From assembly GCA_034008185.1 (NCBI GenBank), contig CM067109.1, positions 35,868,885 through 35,932,884 on the forward strand: a stretch of 64,000 nucleotides of DNA. The letters run 5' to 3'. Both the position numbers and the translations under genes were made by a program. Positions within the stretch are counted from its first letter, which is position 1, and every line of letters starts with the position of its first letter. Below are positions 37,824 through 48,640 of this stretch, piece after piece. Under the pieces are notes generated by a model that searched no databases, was not told where the DNA came from, and saw only the letters and a list, made by a program, of their open reading frames with translations. This DNA is from Gorsachius magnificus. Taxonomy: Eukaryota; Chordata; Aves; Pelecaniformes; Ardeidae.

Positions 37824-38314
37824 TGTCATGGTTTAACCTGGCAGGCAGCTCATTCCCCCTCCCCAGTGGGATGGAATCAGGAAAGAAGAAACGTAAAACC
37901 CATGGGTTGAGATAAAGACAGTTTATTAAAACAGCAGAGGAAAAGAGTAACAATAATAACAATAGTAATAACAGTAAGAGAATATACAAAATAAGTGATG
38001 CACAGTGTGATTGCTCACCACCTGCTGACCAATGCCCAGCCCGTCGCCAGCAGCTACCACTCTCCCCAAGCTTGATGTCATATGGTATGGAGTAGGCCTT
38101 TGGTCAGTTGGGGGTCAGCTGTCCCGGCTGCGCCCCCTCCCAGCTTCTTGTGCACCTGGCAGAGCATGGGAAGCTGAAAAAGTCCTCGACTGGTATAAGC
38201 ACCACTTAGCAGGAACTAAAACATCAGTGTGTTACCAACATTCTTCTAGTACTAAATCCAGAACACAGCGCTACTAGGAAGAAAATCAACTCTATCCCAG
38301 CCGAAACCAGGACA
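37824..38314 (-). mobile_element. Solo LTR of the same family as 26051-26628, opposite strand
   Basis: The plus strand runs from TGTCATGGTTTAACC (left) to CAGCCGAAACCAGGACA (right), the reverse complement of the 26-kb LTR. Shared stretches include GGTTGAGATAAAGACAG, CAGCTTCTTGTGCACCTGGC and GAAGCTGAAAAAGTCC. An intact AATAAA lies on the minus strand (plus 37922-37927). The U3 region lacks the sequence that carries TATATAAA in the other copy. Flanks are CCTTT and CCCTT, a likely 5-bp duplication with one mismatch. It inserted about 0.7 kb right of the CpG island. Confidence 0.9.
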
Positions 38315-41300
38315 CCCTTCAAGGGGGTATTGCAGCAGTGGTATTAGACTCACTGTGCTGAGAAAGAGGAAAGAACTCCATTTGGATACTTACATGTGCA
38401 GTAAGATAAATGAAGGTGCAGTCGTTAGAGGATTAAGAGTGAAACAGGGGAGCGAATAGGTGCCATGGCAGATCTAATGGCTATTGAAAGTTGAAAAAGA
38501 AAAAACCTGTGCATACATAGAACAACAGTGTGAAGGTTTCCAGGGAATTGTTACCAGGAGATAATACGTGTTAAGAGTGGTAATTGTGAGATGAGAAGTG
38601 GTGTATAAATAAAAGGGGCTTATAAATTAGGGATCTCAAAATTCTACTTTGTGAAACTTAGTCATCTCCCTGACTTACAGAGCAGGTTAAACTTTATTTG
38701 ATTCGCATCTGATTCACTTTGATTTATTTTTTTTTTATAAAACTATTACGAATACTAAATTGAAGTTGCAAGTTGATCAGTCCTTGCTTTGCACCTGCAG
38801 TGGGAATCACAGTATGTAATTATCTTTTCTTTTTTTCTGAAAGATACGGGTTTGGTTTGGAAGCTGACATCAGTGGTGTCAGTGCTATTGTGATTTGTAA
38901 AGTTTATGCGTCAGCTTATCTAAATACATTTTTTCAATATGGTTTATCGATATTGTAACAGGAGATAATTTATATGATTTAAAGTGATATTGTTGATGAA
39001 GTCAAGTTACTTTTTCAACTTTATACTAAGAAAGTCTTTAAGAATTAAATTACTTGAATGCAAGCTCTTATAAGAGTATAAAAAATTATGCAGTTAGGAA
39101 GTCACTATTTTTTCAGGGCTACTATTGATTTTAAACTTGAATTGTAGTCTTGTTACATTTCAGAGATGTTGTATGTTTGGCCATGGAAGCCACATGGACT
39201 AAATTGCTAGTGAATCTAATGGGAATTTGTACAGAGCAAATCTTAGATCTTTAAAGGTTTTCTCATTTAATCTTTGTGTGTAGCTCCACGACGCCACTCC
39301 CCAACCCCCCCACCCCAGAGGGATTTGAAAGGTAGGAATAAGGGTTCAGGTAGGATATGAAATTTCTTTTCTCCTATTTTTAGTCAGAGAGTTGGTTTGA
39401 CTGTGGAGGACTGATTATTGAAACTTCTGGAAAGTCAAGATACAAGTTCGACTTAGCCAGTTCACGCAGAAATACAGCTTGTGGTTTCCTTCTCTATGTA
39501 AGCATCTATATCAAGTTAAATAATCTAATACAGCATATGTAAATTCTGTTATGGGGAAAGCTTGTCTAGGTCTGTGATTTAACAGGATGATTTTCATGGT
39601 TTTTACTCTAGCTTCACTTGGGACTAGGTAGGTTCCTCTCTTATTAAGCTCTTGAAAGATCAAGGAAACTTCCTTTGCTTTGTGGTGCCCTCTACTGATT
39701 TCTCTTTGTCAGAACATGGAAAGCTAGGGCTTTTTTGTCTTTTAAAAGCAGTAAAATGCTAACAGCAGCAGTGGGAAGGGAAAAGAAAGAAAGGAAGCCC
39801 TTTTGCACCTTAAGCATTTTGCTGATTGCTCTCCAACCAGTTTGTCTGGATTGCAGTGGAACTATTCCTCACCTGGTAGAAAAACAGTTAAGCAGCATAA
39901 ATCTGCCTCACCTAGTGTCTTCTGTAGGCATTCCGCTGTAAAAAGACTGGTGTCTTTGTTCTTCCCCTCTCATAAAAATAGAGACTTTCTCTTTTTCATG
40001 TCCACAGTTCCTGGTTCTCAGTTAACACATTTCAGATTTGCTGTCCTAGAACTTTTAACTTCCTGGTTCACTTGCAATAACACCACTTTTTGTATTTCCC
40101 ACTACAATCTCAGATACTTAAAAAATGCGGTGCTTCATGTGAGTGGCACTACATATGCTGTATTTTGCTTGCTTTCTATTTAAGTAGCCCTTTCATCTTA
40201 TCAGTCTTGTAGTTTTGTTCCTGTCCCTAAAATCTGTCAACACCTCTGTCCTAGGCAAACTCAGCAATTGCATTAATTCAATACTGTTCTTTCTCCGGAG
40301 CATCTTAGCTTTGTGGTCTGTCTTTGCCAGCTCTGTTAATTTCTGACAGAACTGGCCACGTTTTTCTTTCACCTTGCAGTAAGAGTAAATCATTGTGTGA
40401 GCGGGGATGAGAGCATTCATGGCCCAACTTATGGTGCTGCTGAGCAGATGCTCTGTCTGGCAGTCTTCATGAAAGCTTTAGGAGGTGGTCTTCTCTCTCG
40501 ACAAACAAAAATAAGAACTTTCCTTCCTTATTCACATTATTACTGTAGATGATCTGTGTTGGGATCCTTCTTTATGAAACCTGTGATGTGCTGAGTATTT
40601 TTATTTTCAAAATCTAATTCTTAAAACCCAATCTCTTCTAAAGACATTCAAAAGTATTTTGATGGTAAGTACTGAGGGAGAGCATTTTTGTTCTGGTGTC
40701 CTCTGTGTCAGTGTGTTGGGAGAACATTGGAACTGGATATAAACTGAGGGGAAATGAAGAGATTGGAGACAAGAAAGACTAGAAACAGGTATTCATTTTA
40801 AATAATGTTGTGGAAGGAGCTTGTGAAGATGAATAGCAAAGTTCCATAGCAAAGTGGAATAGCAAAATGGATGAGTATGGATTTGAGAAAAATGTTCATG
40901 TGTGAACACAAAAAGCCTGGCAAGACCAATATGCATTTGGTCTGTGAATCTCTACTGAGCATAGGTTAGAGGTCATATGTGAAGCTTTCTTCCTCTTCAT
41001 TCTCAGTTTCCTTATTGTATCAAAGAACAGCGAGAGCACTCTTCCTCAAATTAAAATACAGAGACCAGGTATAGTGTTTGCATTCTTTGGCTCTGCTTTC
41101 AATGTGTGGATGTTTACATCTATCTGTAGTTGAAATGTGACTTAACTGTTCACAGACGCAATGGTGACTTTGTTCAGTGCAGGGCAGAGTTTGAGACTGT
41201 ATAAAAAAAGTACACATCTGACTAAATTTCTTGCATGCTTTAAATCATTGTGTCTTTTTTTCTCCTTAGTAAAAATGTGGGATGAGGTTTGAGAAGTAAG

Positions 41301-41375
41301 TAAGCAAGCCATGCTTATTTGAGTACATTTGGGGGAGTGAGGGTTTTTTCCTTCACATATCATCTGATATACACC
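38315..41375. other. Non-coding, nothing recognised
   Basis: AT-rich sequence between the solo LTR and the CR1 fragment. A short C-rich tract near 39295-39315 is the only low-complexity feature. Confidence 0.55.
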
Positions 41376-41905
41376 CAAGAGTGCGGAAGGAGCTGGCAGA
41401 GCTTGCCAAGCCACTCTCCATCATTTATCAGCAGTCCGGGAGAACAGGGGAGGTCCCAGGTGACTGGAGGTTGGCAAATGTGATGCCTATCTTCAAGAAG
41501 GGCTGGAAGGAGGATCCGGGGAACCACAGACCAGTCAGCCTGACCTCGGTATCGGGGAAGGTTATGGAGCGGTTCATCTTGAGTGTGCTCACCAGGCACA
41601 TGGAGGACAATCAGGGGATCAGGCCCAGCCAGCATGGGTTCATGAAAGGCAGGTCCTGCCTGACCAACCTGATCTCCTTCTACGACCAGGTGACCTGCCT
41701 GGTGGATGAGGGAAAGGCTGTGGATGTTGTCTACCAGAACTTCAGCAAGGCCTTTGACACAGTCTCCCACAGCATTCTCCTAAAGAAGCTAGTAGCTCAT
41801 AGCTCAGACAGGCACACCCTTTGCTGGGTAAAAACTGGCTGGATGGCCGAGCCCAGAGTTGTGGTGAATGGAATTTAATCCAGTTGGCAGCCGGTCACAA
41901 GCAGA
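41376..41905 (+). mobile_element. CR1 LINE internal fragment (reverse-transcriptase fingers/palm)
   Basis: A single plus-strand frame reads RKELAELAKPLSIIYQQS, GDWRLANVMPIFKKG, HRPVSLTSVSGKVMERFI, QHGFMKGRSCLTNLI and NFSKAFDTVSHSILLKKL, then a WVKTGWMAEPRVVVNGI-like end. These are the successive N-terminal RT motifs of CR1 ORF2. The copy stops before the catalytic FADD box and has no 3' end, so it is truncated on both sides. It is well preserved for an old fragment and belongs to a different CR1 subfamily from the 18.7-kb copy (FSKAFDTVSH against [10 protein letters not shown]). Confidence 0.92.
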
Positions 41906-43879
41906 AATAGCACCCACACCATTCACGAAGTTGAGATCAAAACTGAGACCATAAATTAGGATTTTAAAGTAAAATTAATATTTTTCCAACAGATGTTGGT
42001 GCTCTTTAATAAAGAGGGATATAGCTGAGTTTTTTCTCCTTATTGATGTTTGGCTGCTGATTTGGATTATGAGAGGTAATGTTCCCTATTCGGAAGGAAC
42101 ACCTTGACGTGATATAGATACTTACTGTCTTTTTTGTGAGTTTAGCAGCATTGACATTTCTTCACTTCTCTGAAAAATGATTGCAAAATATTTTCATATT
42201 TCAAAGTATTCTTGTTTACATGCAGCAAATACTGCAAGAAATAGCAAATATTAATAAAATTCAATCTGAAGAACTTTGAGATGACTGTGTCTTTCCTTGA
42301 TTCTTAAACCTTTTTGAGGATTAGAAAAGGAGATGCTGCAGATGTGATATGGGTTGCACTGTCCTTTTTGTACGAGCAGTAGGACTTGAAAATGAGAAAT
42401 GTTGTCCTCGTAAACACAATTTGCTTCTTTTCTTCTTGCTATTGAGAGTGCTGCCAAATAGGATTCCAAGATTTTTACATTTTTTTAATATTCTTGTGCT
42501 TTTTAAATTCACATGCAGAAAAGAAATATTGCAGCATTTGGTATGAGAAATTGACACCTAAGAATCAAATTCTTAAGACTGTTTAAAATGTTTACTGTGT
42601 GAAGCTCAAGTAGTTTAGGCTTAGATGTCTCTTAATGTTGTTTCTTATATATCCTAAATGCCTGGTTAAATGAGAATTGCATTTCAGAGAAGGAACTAAT
42701 ACAGAAAAAAAACTGGAAAAGGCTGTCAGCCTGATGTTGAATAAAAAAAAAAAATAAATATGTGGGTTGTTGATGTATTTTGATTGTAAGTAAAATGAAG
42801 GGATGCATTTGGTGGAACATACTCTATGCTGTTGGTATGCAATTTGCTATTGCATGCCCTGGATCTTTTGCAGAAACACTTTGCTTGGAGGATTCATTGT
42901 CAGTTCTAGTTGCTGAAGAACAACATTGGCTGTTTTGCTCACTGTCAGTAAATAATGAATTAATCCTGTTACCCGTGACTGAATTATGAATGGCCCACAA
43001 AGATTACTGATGAGTGTTCTTGCTACAGTTGTTAGGTACAGAAACAGTCTAGTTGGTATATACCAACATAGCTTTGAAACACAAAAAAAATTAGATGGAT
43101 TTTCATCCTCTATACCATGTTTGGTAATGTTGCTCTTATTTTACAAATTGCGTTCCTTTTAATAAATACTTAGTAAATTTTTGCTCTTTCACTATCAAAA
43201 GGGCTCTTTAATTCACAGAAATTACTAAGAAACCTGATATGTTTAAACCTGCTACTGCAGATTTTATACCAGCAACCTGACATTGTTGTAGATTGGTTTC
43301 CATATTAAAGTGGAGTTACTAGGTTTTTTTCTTACTGCATGATGATATTTCAAAAGGAAGTTGGAGGCAACATTGTGGGCTTCCTTTCAGAGTGATATGC
43401 CTTGCTAAGGACTCTTCTGTCTCTAGGAATACAGAATATTTTCTCCCTAATCCCACAGAGAGGGTGCCAAGAGGGGGTTTCTCTAAACTACTTTTTTTTT
43501 CTGTGCCTTGTGCTATAGCCATAGGAACAGTTAGTGTCATGCTCAGTGTTTCTTCATCTGTGTTTGTGGAATTTTCATCCCAAGTACTAGTTAAATATTG
43601 ACTTTCTTAATTCTTGACAGCCTCTTCTGAAGTGCAGAGGGAAATGGTATCCCGTTGTAAATACTCAGATGTATCTGGTGTTCAGTGGGGAAGCGTGTAT
43701 TCTCACAGAGGGATACTTTGCATCTCAAGAGTAGCTCCTGGAGCTCTCCTCCAAAGTATGATTGGAGTTGTGTTTTGCTTTTTTCACAGGACAATGCTTC
43801 TGAAAGCCTAGTGTTTAGCGTAGAGTGAAAAGCAGTTACTGCTTTCCTTTGTGCTGTTGCAGAAGCACAGAGTGGCTGC
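41906..43879. other. Non-coding, nothing recognised
   Basis: AT-rich sequence between two CR1 fragments with no supported exon or repeat. Confidence 0.55.
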
Positions 43880-44366
43880 ATTTGGAAGGGACCTCTGGAG
43901 GTCATCTAGTCAAACCCCCCTGCTCAAGCAGGACCACCTAGAGGTGCCCAGGACCGTGTCCAGACAGCTTTTGAATATCTCCAAGGAGGGAGACTCCACA
44001 ACCCAACCTCTCTGGGCAACATGTGCTGGTGCTCACAGAGTAAAGAAGTGTTTCCTCATATTCAAGTGGAGACCCCCATGTTTCAGTCTGTGCCCATTGC
44101 CTCTTGTCCTGTCACTGGACACCACTGAAACGAGCCTGGCTCTGTCGTCTTTAAAGCCTCCCTTCAAGTATTTGTATGCATTGATGAGATCCCCCCGAGC
44201 CGTCTCTTCTCCAGGCTGACCAGTCCCAACTCTTTCAGCCTTTCCTCATATGTAAGATGCTCCAGGCCTTTAATCTTCTTTGAGGCCCTTTGTTGGACTC
44301 TCTCCAGTGTGTCCATGTCTTGTGCTGGGGAGCCCAGAACTGGACACAGTACTGCAGGTGCGATCT
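43880..44366 (-). mobile_element. CR1 LINE 3' portion (antisense)
   Basis: The plus strand shows the antisense CR1 3' end: GGGACCTCTGGAGGTCATCT, AGGACCGTGTCCAGACAGCT, GGGAGACTCCACAACCC and GGGGAGCCCAGAACTGGACA. This covers the C-terminal coding part and the 3' UTR. The sequence is 5'-truncated at about 44366, and the terminal octamers are eroded. Confidence 0.9.
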
Positions 44367-45569
44367 CTTAGCGCTTTTGGACCTACCCCAAGAGTTGGCT
44401 CATTTTGGCCTTCTTTTCAGCCGCCTGATTTGTTTGAGCCAGCTTTCAGATTTGGGAAGGACTGTGGTCCAATTTTCCTGTTTTGCCAATTTTTTATTAG
44501 ACCAAATTCAGGTTACCTTAGTGTTCCTTCATCAGGAAGTTGTCTTGTATATGCCCAGCCAGCCATGTTTCCAAGTTGTCTCTTGGTCACAATTCTGAAA
44601 TCAAAGCTTGGCTAGAAAGAAAATGGCTCTGAATATTAATAGGAGTGATGTTTTTCAGTAAAATCTGAATGGGACTTAAGAGTATTGTTTAAAGCAGTTG
44701 TCTTGAATGTTTATGTTCTAGGGTTTGTGTTTGATGCCTGGAGGATGCCGGCTGTGGAGAGCAATGTTACAATTTTTAGTTTCCCACCATGTACCCACTT
44801 TACCTCCATTTTGCCACTTCATTGTACCAGATTGTGCTCATTATCAACAGCCATAAAATTTTCAGTTCTTAACCAGAGAAGTCGTCATGTCTGTTCCAGA
44901 TGTTCTCTTACTCATGAGAATGTGGTGATGGTAAAATGGTGATGTGAGTGGTGTTGGTTGAAGCAGAGGTTCTGAAATCCTGCTTAACACTCCAGAAGTT
45001 GAGCAAGCAGTGTCTTGTGCTCTGGCTGAACTGACATACAGTTGGCAGAATGAAAAAGATCACTACATTAACCAATGTGACTAAGCCAGCAAAATTATTT
45101 GTGCAAACCCAGTTACACTGGCAAAAGATTCTTATTGCTGATGTTTATTCTGTCAGCTGAAGTCCCCCTAAAGAACTTTTGCCAGTAAAATCTCTGTGTC
45201 ATCGCCCTATGATTCTGCTAGCAGATCTTGATACGCTGACAAGTTCTTTGTCATGCAGCCAACTGGATAATCTTCGTTTATTTTGTCTTTGAAAAAGCAC
45301 AACAGTGAGGCTTGGAAATAGTCCATCTTTCCACAAAATCTGTAACCTTTTTGCCACTTGTGGCACAGGGCTCTTAATTTCTTGCATGTATTTACTTCTT
45401 GTTAATAGCTCTTTTCTAGATTTATCTGGAGCTAGAATTTTAGGGGTAGATTTAAAGGAAATGTCAAGCTTTATGTATAAAACCCAAGAGCTTTTAATCT
45501 GTCAATTTACAAGTTAATATGATTACACTTTTTTCCTCCTGTTTCTTTTTTCCCACTTAACAAGCAAAG
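44367..45569. other. Non-coding, nothing recognised
   Basis: Sequence between the CR1 fragment and the compound LTR block. Open frames at 44280-44615 extend from antisense CR1 and are not genes. Confidence 0.55.
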
Positions 45570-46621
45570 TGTAGGTGCGGATCCCTCACGGGCGAGGCAC
45601 AACACTCAGCAAGTGAAAGCTTTGGCTTTAATGAAAGCATAGCATAGCACAGTGGGAGCCCTGGGACACCAATGCTAATCAAATGGGGATCTGACACAGT
45701 GGAGCCCTGCTTAGGAGTGAAGCTCCAAGGAAAGTGTCACCAAAATCGGGAATAATCCTTGTAACACCAATGTAGAGTTAAAAGGCAGGCATTCTTTATT
45801 CATGGCGCTAGATGCACGGGGGATCGCTCCACCTAGCGTGCATACCTCTGTACTATCTCTTACAGTTTAAATACATGTTCTATATGAATATTCATAAGTC
45901 ATACAAACTATTTCTAGGAATAGGTGGAGAGTTCTAAGAAACCATTAACACATTGTCCCTCCTTTTTACACATGCACAATCTGTTCTGGTGGCCGCATCT
46001 GGGGATCTTTTGGATGAAGGCAAAACGTCTTCCTCGCTTTTAATTTTTCACCTTTCAAGGCCGGCACGTCCTGCCAACTGTCCATCTGTTACTTCTCTTC
46101 CTTTATCTTCCATGCGCTGTTTGTTCTCATTCCTCCTGGTCAAGCAACCTTGACAAATCGTCATTATTTTTCTTTATCCTCTCCCGATTCCTCCCGTCCT
46201 TTAATAAGGTTATAAATCTACTAAGTAACTACTGACTTTAGCAAAGCATCAGCAAACTAGACAAGAAGGCCTAAGTCTTATGCACGTAGGCCGCTTACAA
46301 CATTGTTAACTTTAACCCTTAAGGCATCAAAAGCACCACAGGGGTAGATAATAACACTTGTGCTGACTAACATATACATATGCAATGACCTGTTTTGCTT
46401 GTTACCAAACTTGCTGATGTAGTGCAGGTGCTGTTGTCTGAATCCTGAGATCTGCAGCTGGCCGCCATCATTGGCATCTGTGCAAAGGAGCTGCAGATGG
46501 TGCAGGTAGCAAACTATCCAGGGTTACCGTAACAAGATGTGCTTGGGACTCTACATATTTGGCTGAGGGAGGTGAACTCTCCGGATTTACCGTAATGAAG
46601 TTGACTTGCACCCTGCACTCA
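45570..46621 (-). mobile_element. Old LTR, copy 2 of the 8231 family, interrupted by a younger LTR
   Basis: The left part (45570-45730) and right part (46334-46621) align with copy 1 at 8231-8764. Outer ends read TGTAGGTGCGGATCC and CCCTGCACTCA, giving TG...CA termini. The minus-strand ATTAAA signal is at plus 45627-45632. Without the insertion the element is about 453 bp. It has two rather than three copies of the AACTATCCAGG-type U3 unit (near 46511 and 46573). No flanking duplication was found. Confidence 0.75.
45735..46329 (-). mobile_element. Nested solo LTR with 4-bp AAAG duplication
   Basis: This 595-bp segment is absent from the otherwise matching copy 1. It begins TGTCACCAAAATC, ends CTTAAGGCATCA, and is bordered by AAAG at 45731-45734 and 46330-46333. 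On the minus strand a TATTTAAA box (plus 45866-45873) lies about 70 bases upstream of AATAAA (plus 45795-45800), followed by a short U5 ending TTTTGGTGACA. This is a complete solo LTR pointing left. The 4-bp duplication separates it from the 5-bp family at 26051. No gag/pol remnant is present. Confidence 0.85.
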
Positions 46622-46858
46622 CCCTTATTAATTTTTGTTAAATATTCTTGTTTAGGGCAAAGGGTGAGTGGCTATTGGGTTTTTTCCATATTCTCCTTTG
46701 TTTTTAATGTTTTCCGAGGTAGTCTTCATCTCACTTTTCCTGGACTGTAGTATCTGACAGTATACTTACAATTTTTCTGTGTACCATTAGTGGAAGAGTT
46801 ATGTGATTTCCGTAAGGTTATGTGGAAGGAGAGAGCATCAGCTCATGTAAGTGTGTCT
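46622..46858. other. Unassigned sequence between the LTR and the tandem block
   Basis: Non-coding AT-rich sequence in which I recognise no gene or repeat. If copy 2 is a 3' LTR, this would be the end of an eroded internal region. No convincing polypurine tract is visible at the junction. Confidence 0.4.
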
Positions 46859-47200
46859 GGTCAAGGACCTTTCCAGTGCCAGAAGGAGGTCATAAGAAAA
46901 GGGGGAAAAAATACGAACATTCTGAGACACAAACCTGACCAACAAAAAGGAAAGGAGGCAGTAACAAGGACCAAACCTGGACAGTCATTAATTGATGAGG
47001 GTATGTGGAATGTGAGAATGTTTATTTCAGTGAGATTATTTAATCAAAGACCTTGCCAAATGGGATTATAAGGAAAAGAGGGAGGCCATAAACGAAATAT
47101 AGAGAGATACAAAACAAAAGACAAACTTAATGGAAACAAAACCAAGAAACAAACCTGGTCAGTCACACTAACTGATGGGTTATCAGGAAACTGCATACAA
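46859..47200. repeat. Degenerate tandem repeat, two units of about 184 bp
   Basis: A unit starting GTCAAGGACCTTTCCAGTGC at 46859 recurs as ATCAAAGACCTTGCCAAATG at 47043. Matching order follows: a GGTCATAAG-like segment, a long A-rich stretch, then ACCAAACCTGGACAGTCA against ACAAACCTGGTCAGTCA and AATTGATGAGGGT against AACTGATGGGT. The units have diverged considerably. Confidence 0.7.
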
Positions 47201-47499
47201 ACAAGGACTCTGTGACTTCATAAGGTTGGAACCTGAGAGTCCAGGATGTTGGAGGGCATCAGTGGGAATAGGCCAGCCAAGGAGGCAATGTGAAGGGGAA
47301 GGGAGTCGGGGAGAGACAAAAAAATCTCAGGTCAGTCAGAAAAGGGGCCAATCGTGTAAACTGTGGCCAGTCTTTACACTTGTCTCATTGAGCCCTGTCC
47401 CTGATCACTGCAGTCTGTCCTGTTTTATTAGATCTTTCCTTAACTCTCTCGCTGTGTAATCTCACTCTCTATCCTGTGTTTGCAAGTGCTGCAGGAACT

Positions 47500-48640
47500 A
47501 AGCAAGACCAGCTTGAGTGGAGACTAGGCCAGAAACTTGGAATCTCACTGTAGGTATAGGCACCACCAGGTCTGTGGTGCCAGCAGTGGGAGCAAGCGGA
47601 GGTCTCGTTGTCAGGAGTTGGAGGATCTGTAGCTCTCTGGATTATCTTGTTGGTTTCCTACAGACTTTATATCCATAGTGGCAGCTACTGGGGGCACTGG
47701 TTTGAGTGGACTGGGTGCCAGCTACTGCAGTCAGGTGAGGGATGTAGACGCCCTTGGTCTATGTCAGTTACGGGAGCAAGTGGGGTCTAAGTACCAGCTG
47801 CAGGGGTGGGTGAGTGTCTTGGCTGCCAGTCCCTGGAGCAAGAATGATGTGTGTCCCCAAAGTGAGCTACTGGAGGGGGGATCAGGGTGAGTGAGGGTCT
47901 CTGCATCTGTGGCAGGAGCAAGACCGCAGGTAACAGACCATATGTGCCTGGTGTCAGCTGCAGGAGGGGAGCGAGTGTGTATCTTCCCTAAACCTGTTGT
48001 GCACAGCAGGGGTGGGGTGTGTTTGTATTTGTTGGCCATCTTCAAGTTGGACCACCTGGTGAGTAGGGAAGCCTTGGGACCACACTAGGGTGTCAAGCAG
48101 GCCAAGGGTCCATGCTGGTATTTTGGGAGACCTGCAATTGTGGCGTGCCTGTGGGTCAAGTGTGTGAATGCTGTGTGTCTGCAGTGAGCATCGAGCTGGC
48201 CCAGACGGCAAGTTGGGGACCCATGGGGTGTGTAAGGGGACCTGTGATTAAGGCAGGCATGCCGGGTGGGCAAAGGGGACATGACAGCACCTGGGACAAC
48301 CACGAATGTATGTGTGCTTGTGAACCTGGTGAGTGTTGTATGTGTGCCTGCACTAGTGACCTTCTGTCTCTGCCAGCTTGGCTGTTTATGCGAGTCCCAT
48401 ATGCGAGTGCTGTTGAACGCAGCGCCTTGTCTGTGGCAGCACGTGAGACCAGCCATGTCGATGCCGTGTGTGCTATGTCTCTGGGATACATGCTCAGTTT
48501 TGCTACTGGTTGAACTTGCGAACTGGTTACTACTGTTTGAACCTGTGAACAGGAAGGCTGTGACTCTCAGCCTCGGATGGAGGCACCATAGCCACCCCAC
48601 TCTCGGCACACTGGACTGGGCAGGAGGAATTCCTGGGCCC
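47500..48640. repeat. GC-rich degenerate minisatellite-like block
   Basis: Related 30-50 bp units with a (G)CCAGCTNCNGNAGNNNGNGNG-like core recur near 47728, 47763, 47795, 47825, 47860, 47909 and 47952. A longer pair of units (GACCTGCAATTGTGGC near 48129 and GACCTGTGATTAAGGC near 48239) follows. Open frames of up to 178 codons occur on both strands, as expected for stop-poor repeats rather than genes. It may be the internal or leader region of the adjacent ERV or an independent minisatellite. I cannot assign a family. Confidence 0.6.

Noticed and set aside
44280..44615. Two overlapping plus-strand frames of about 100 codons
   Set aside because: Their first part is antisense CR1 3' end, and the remainder has no recognisable feature.
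45570..48640. Possible full-length endogenous retrovirus with genes
   Set aside because: No gag, protease, reverse-transcriptase or envelope motif is visible. Only LTRs and degenerate repeats are present.
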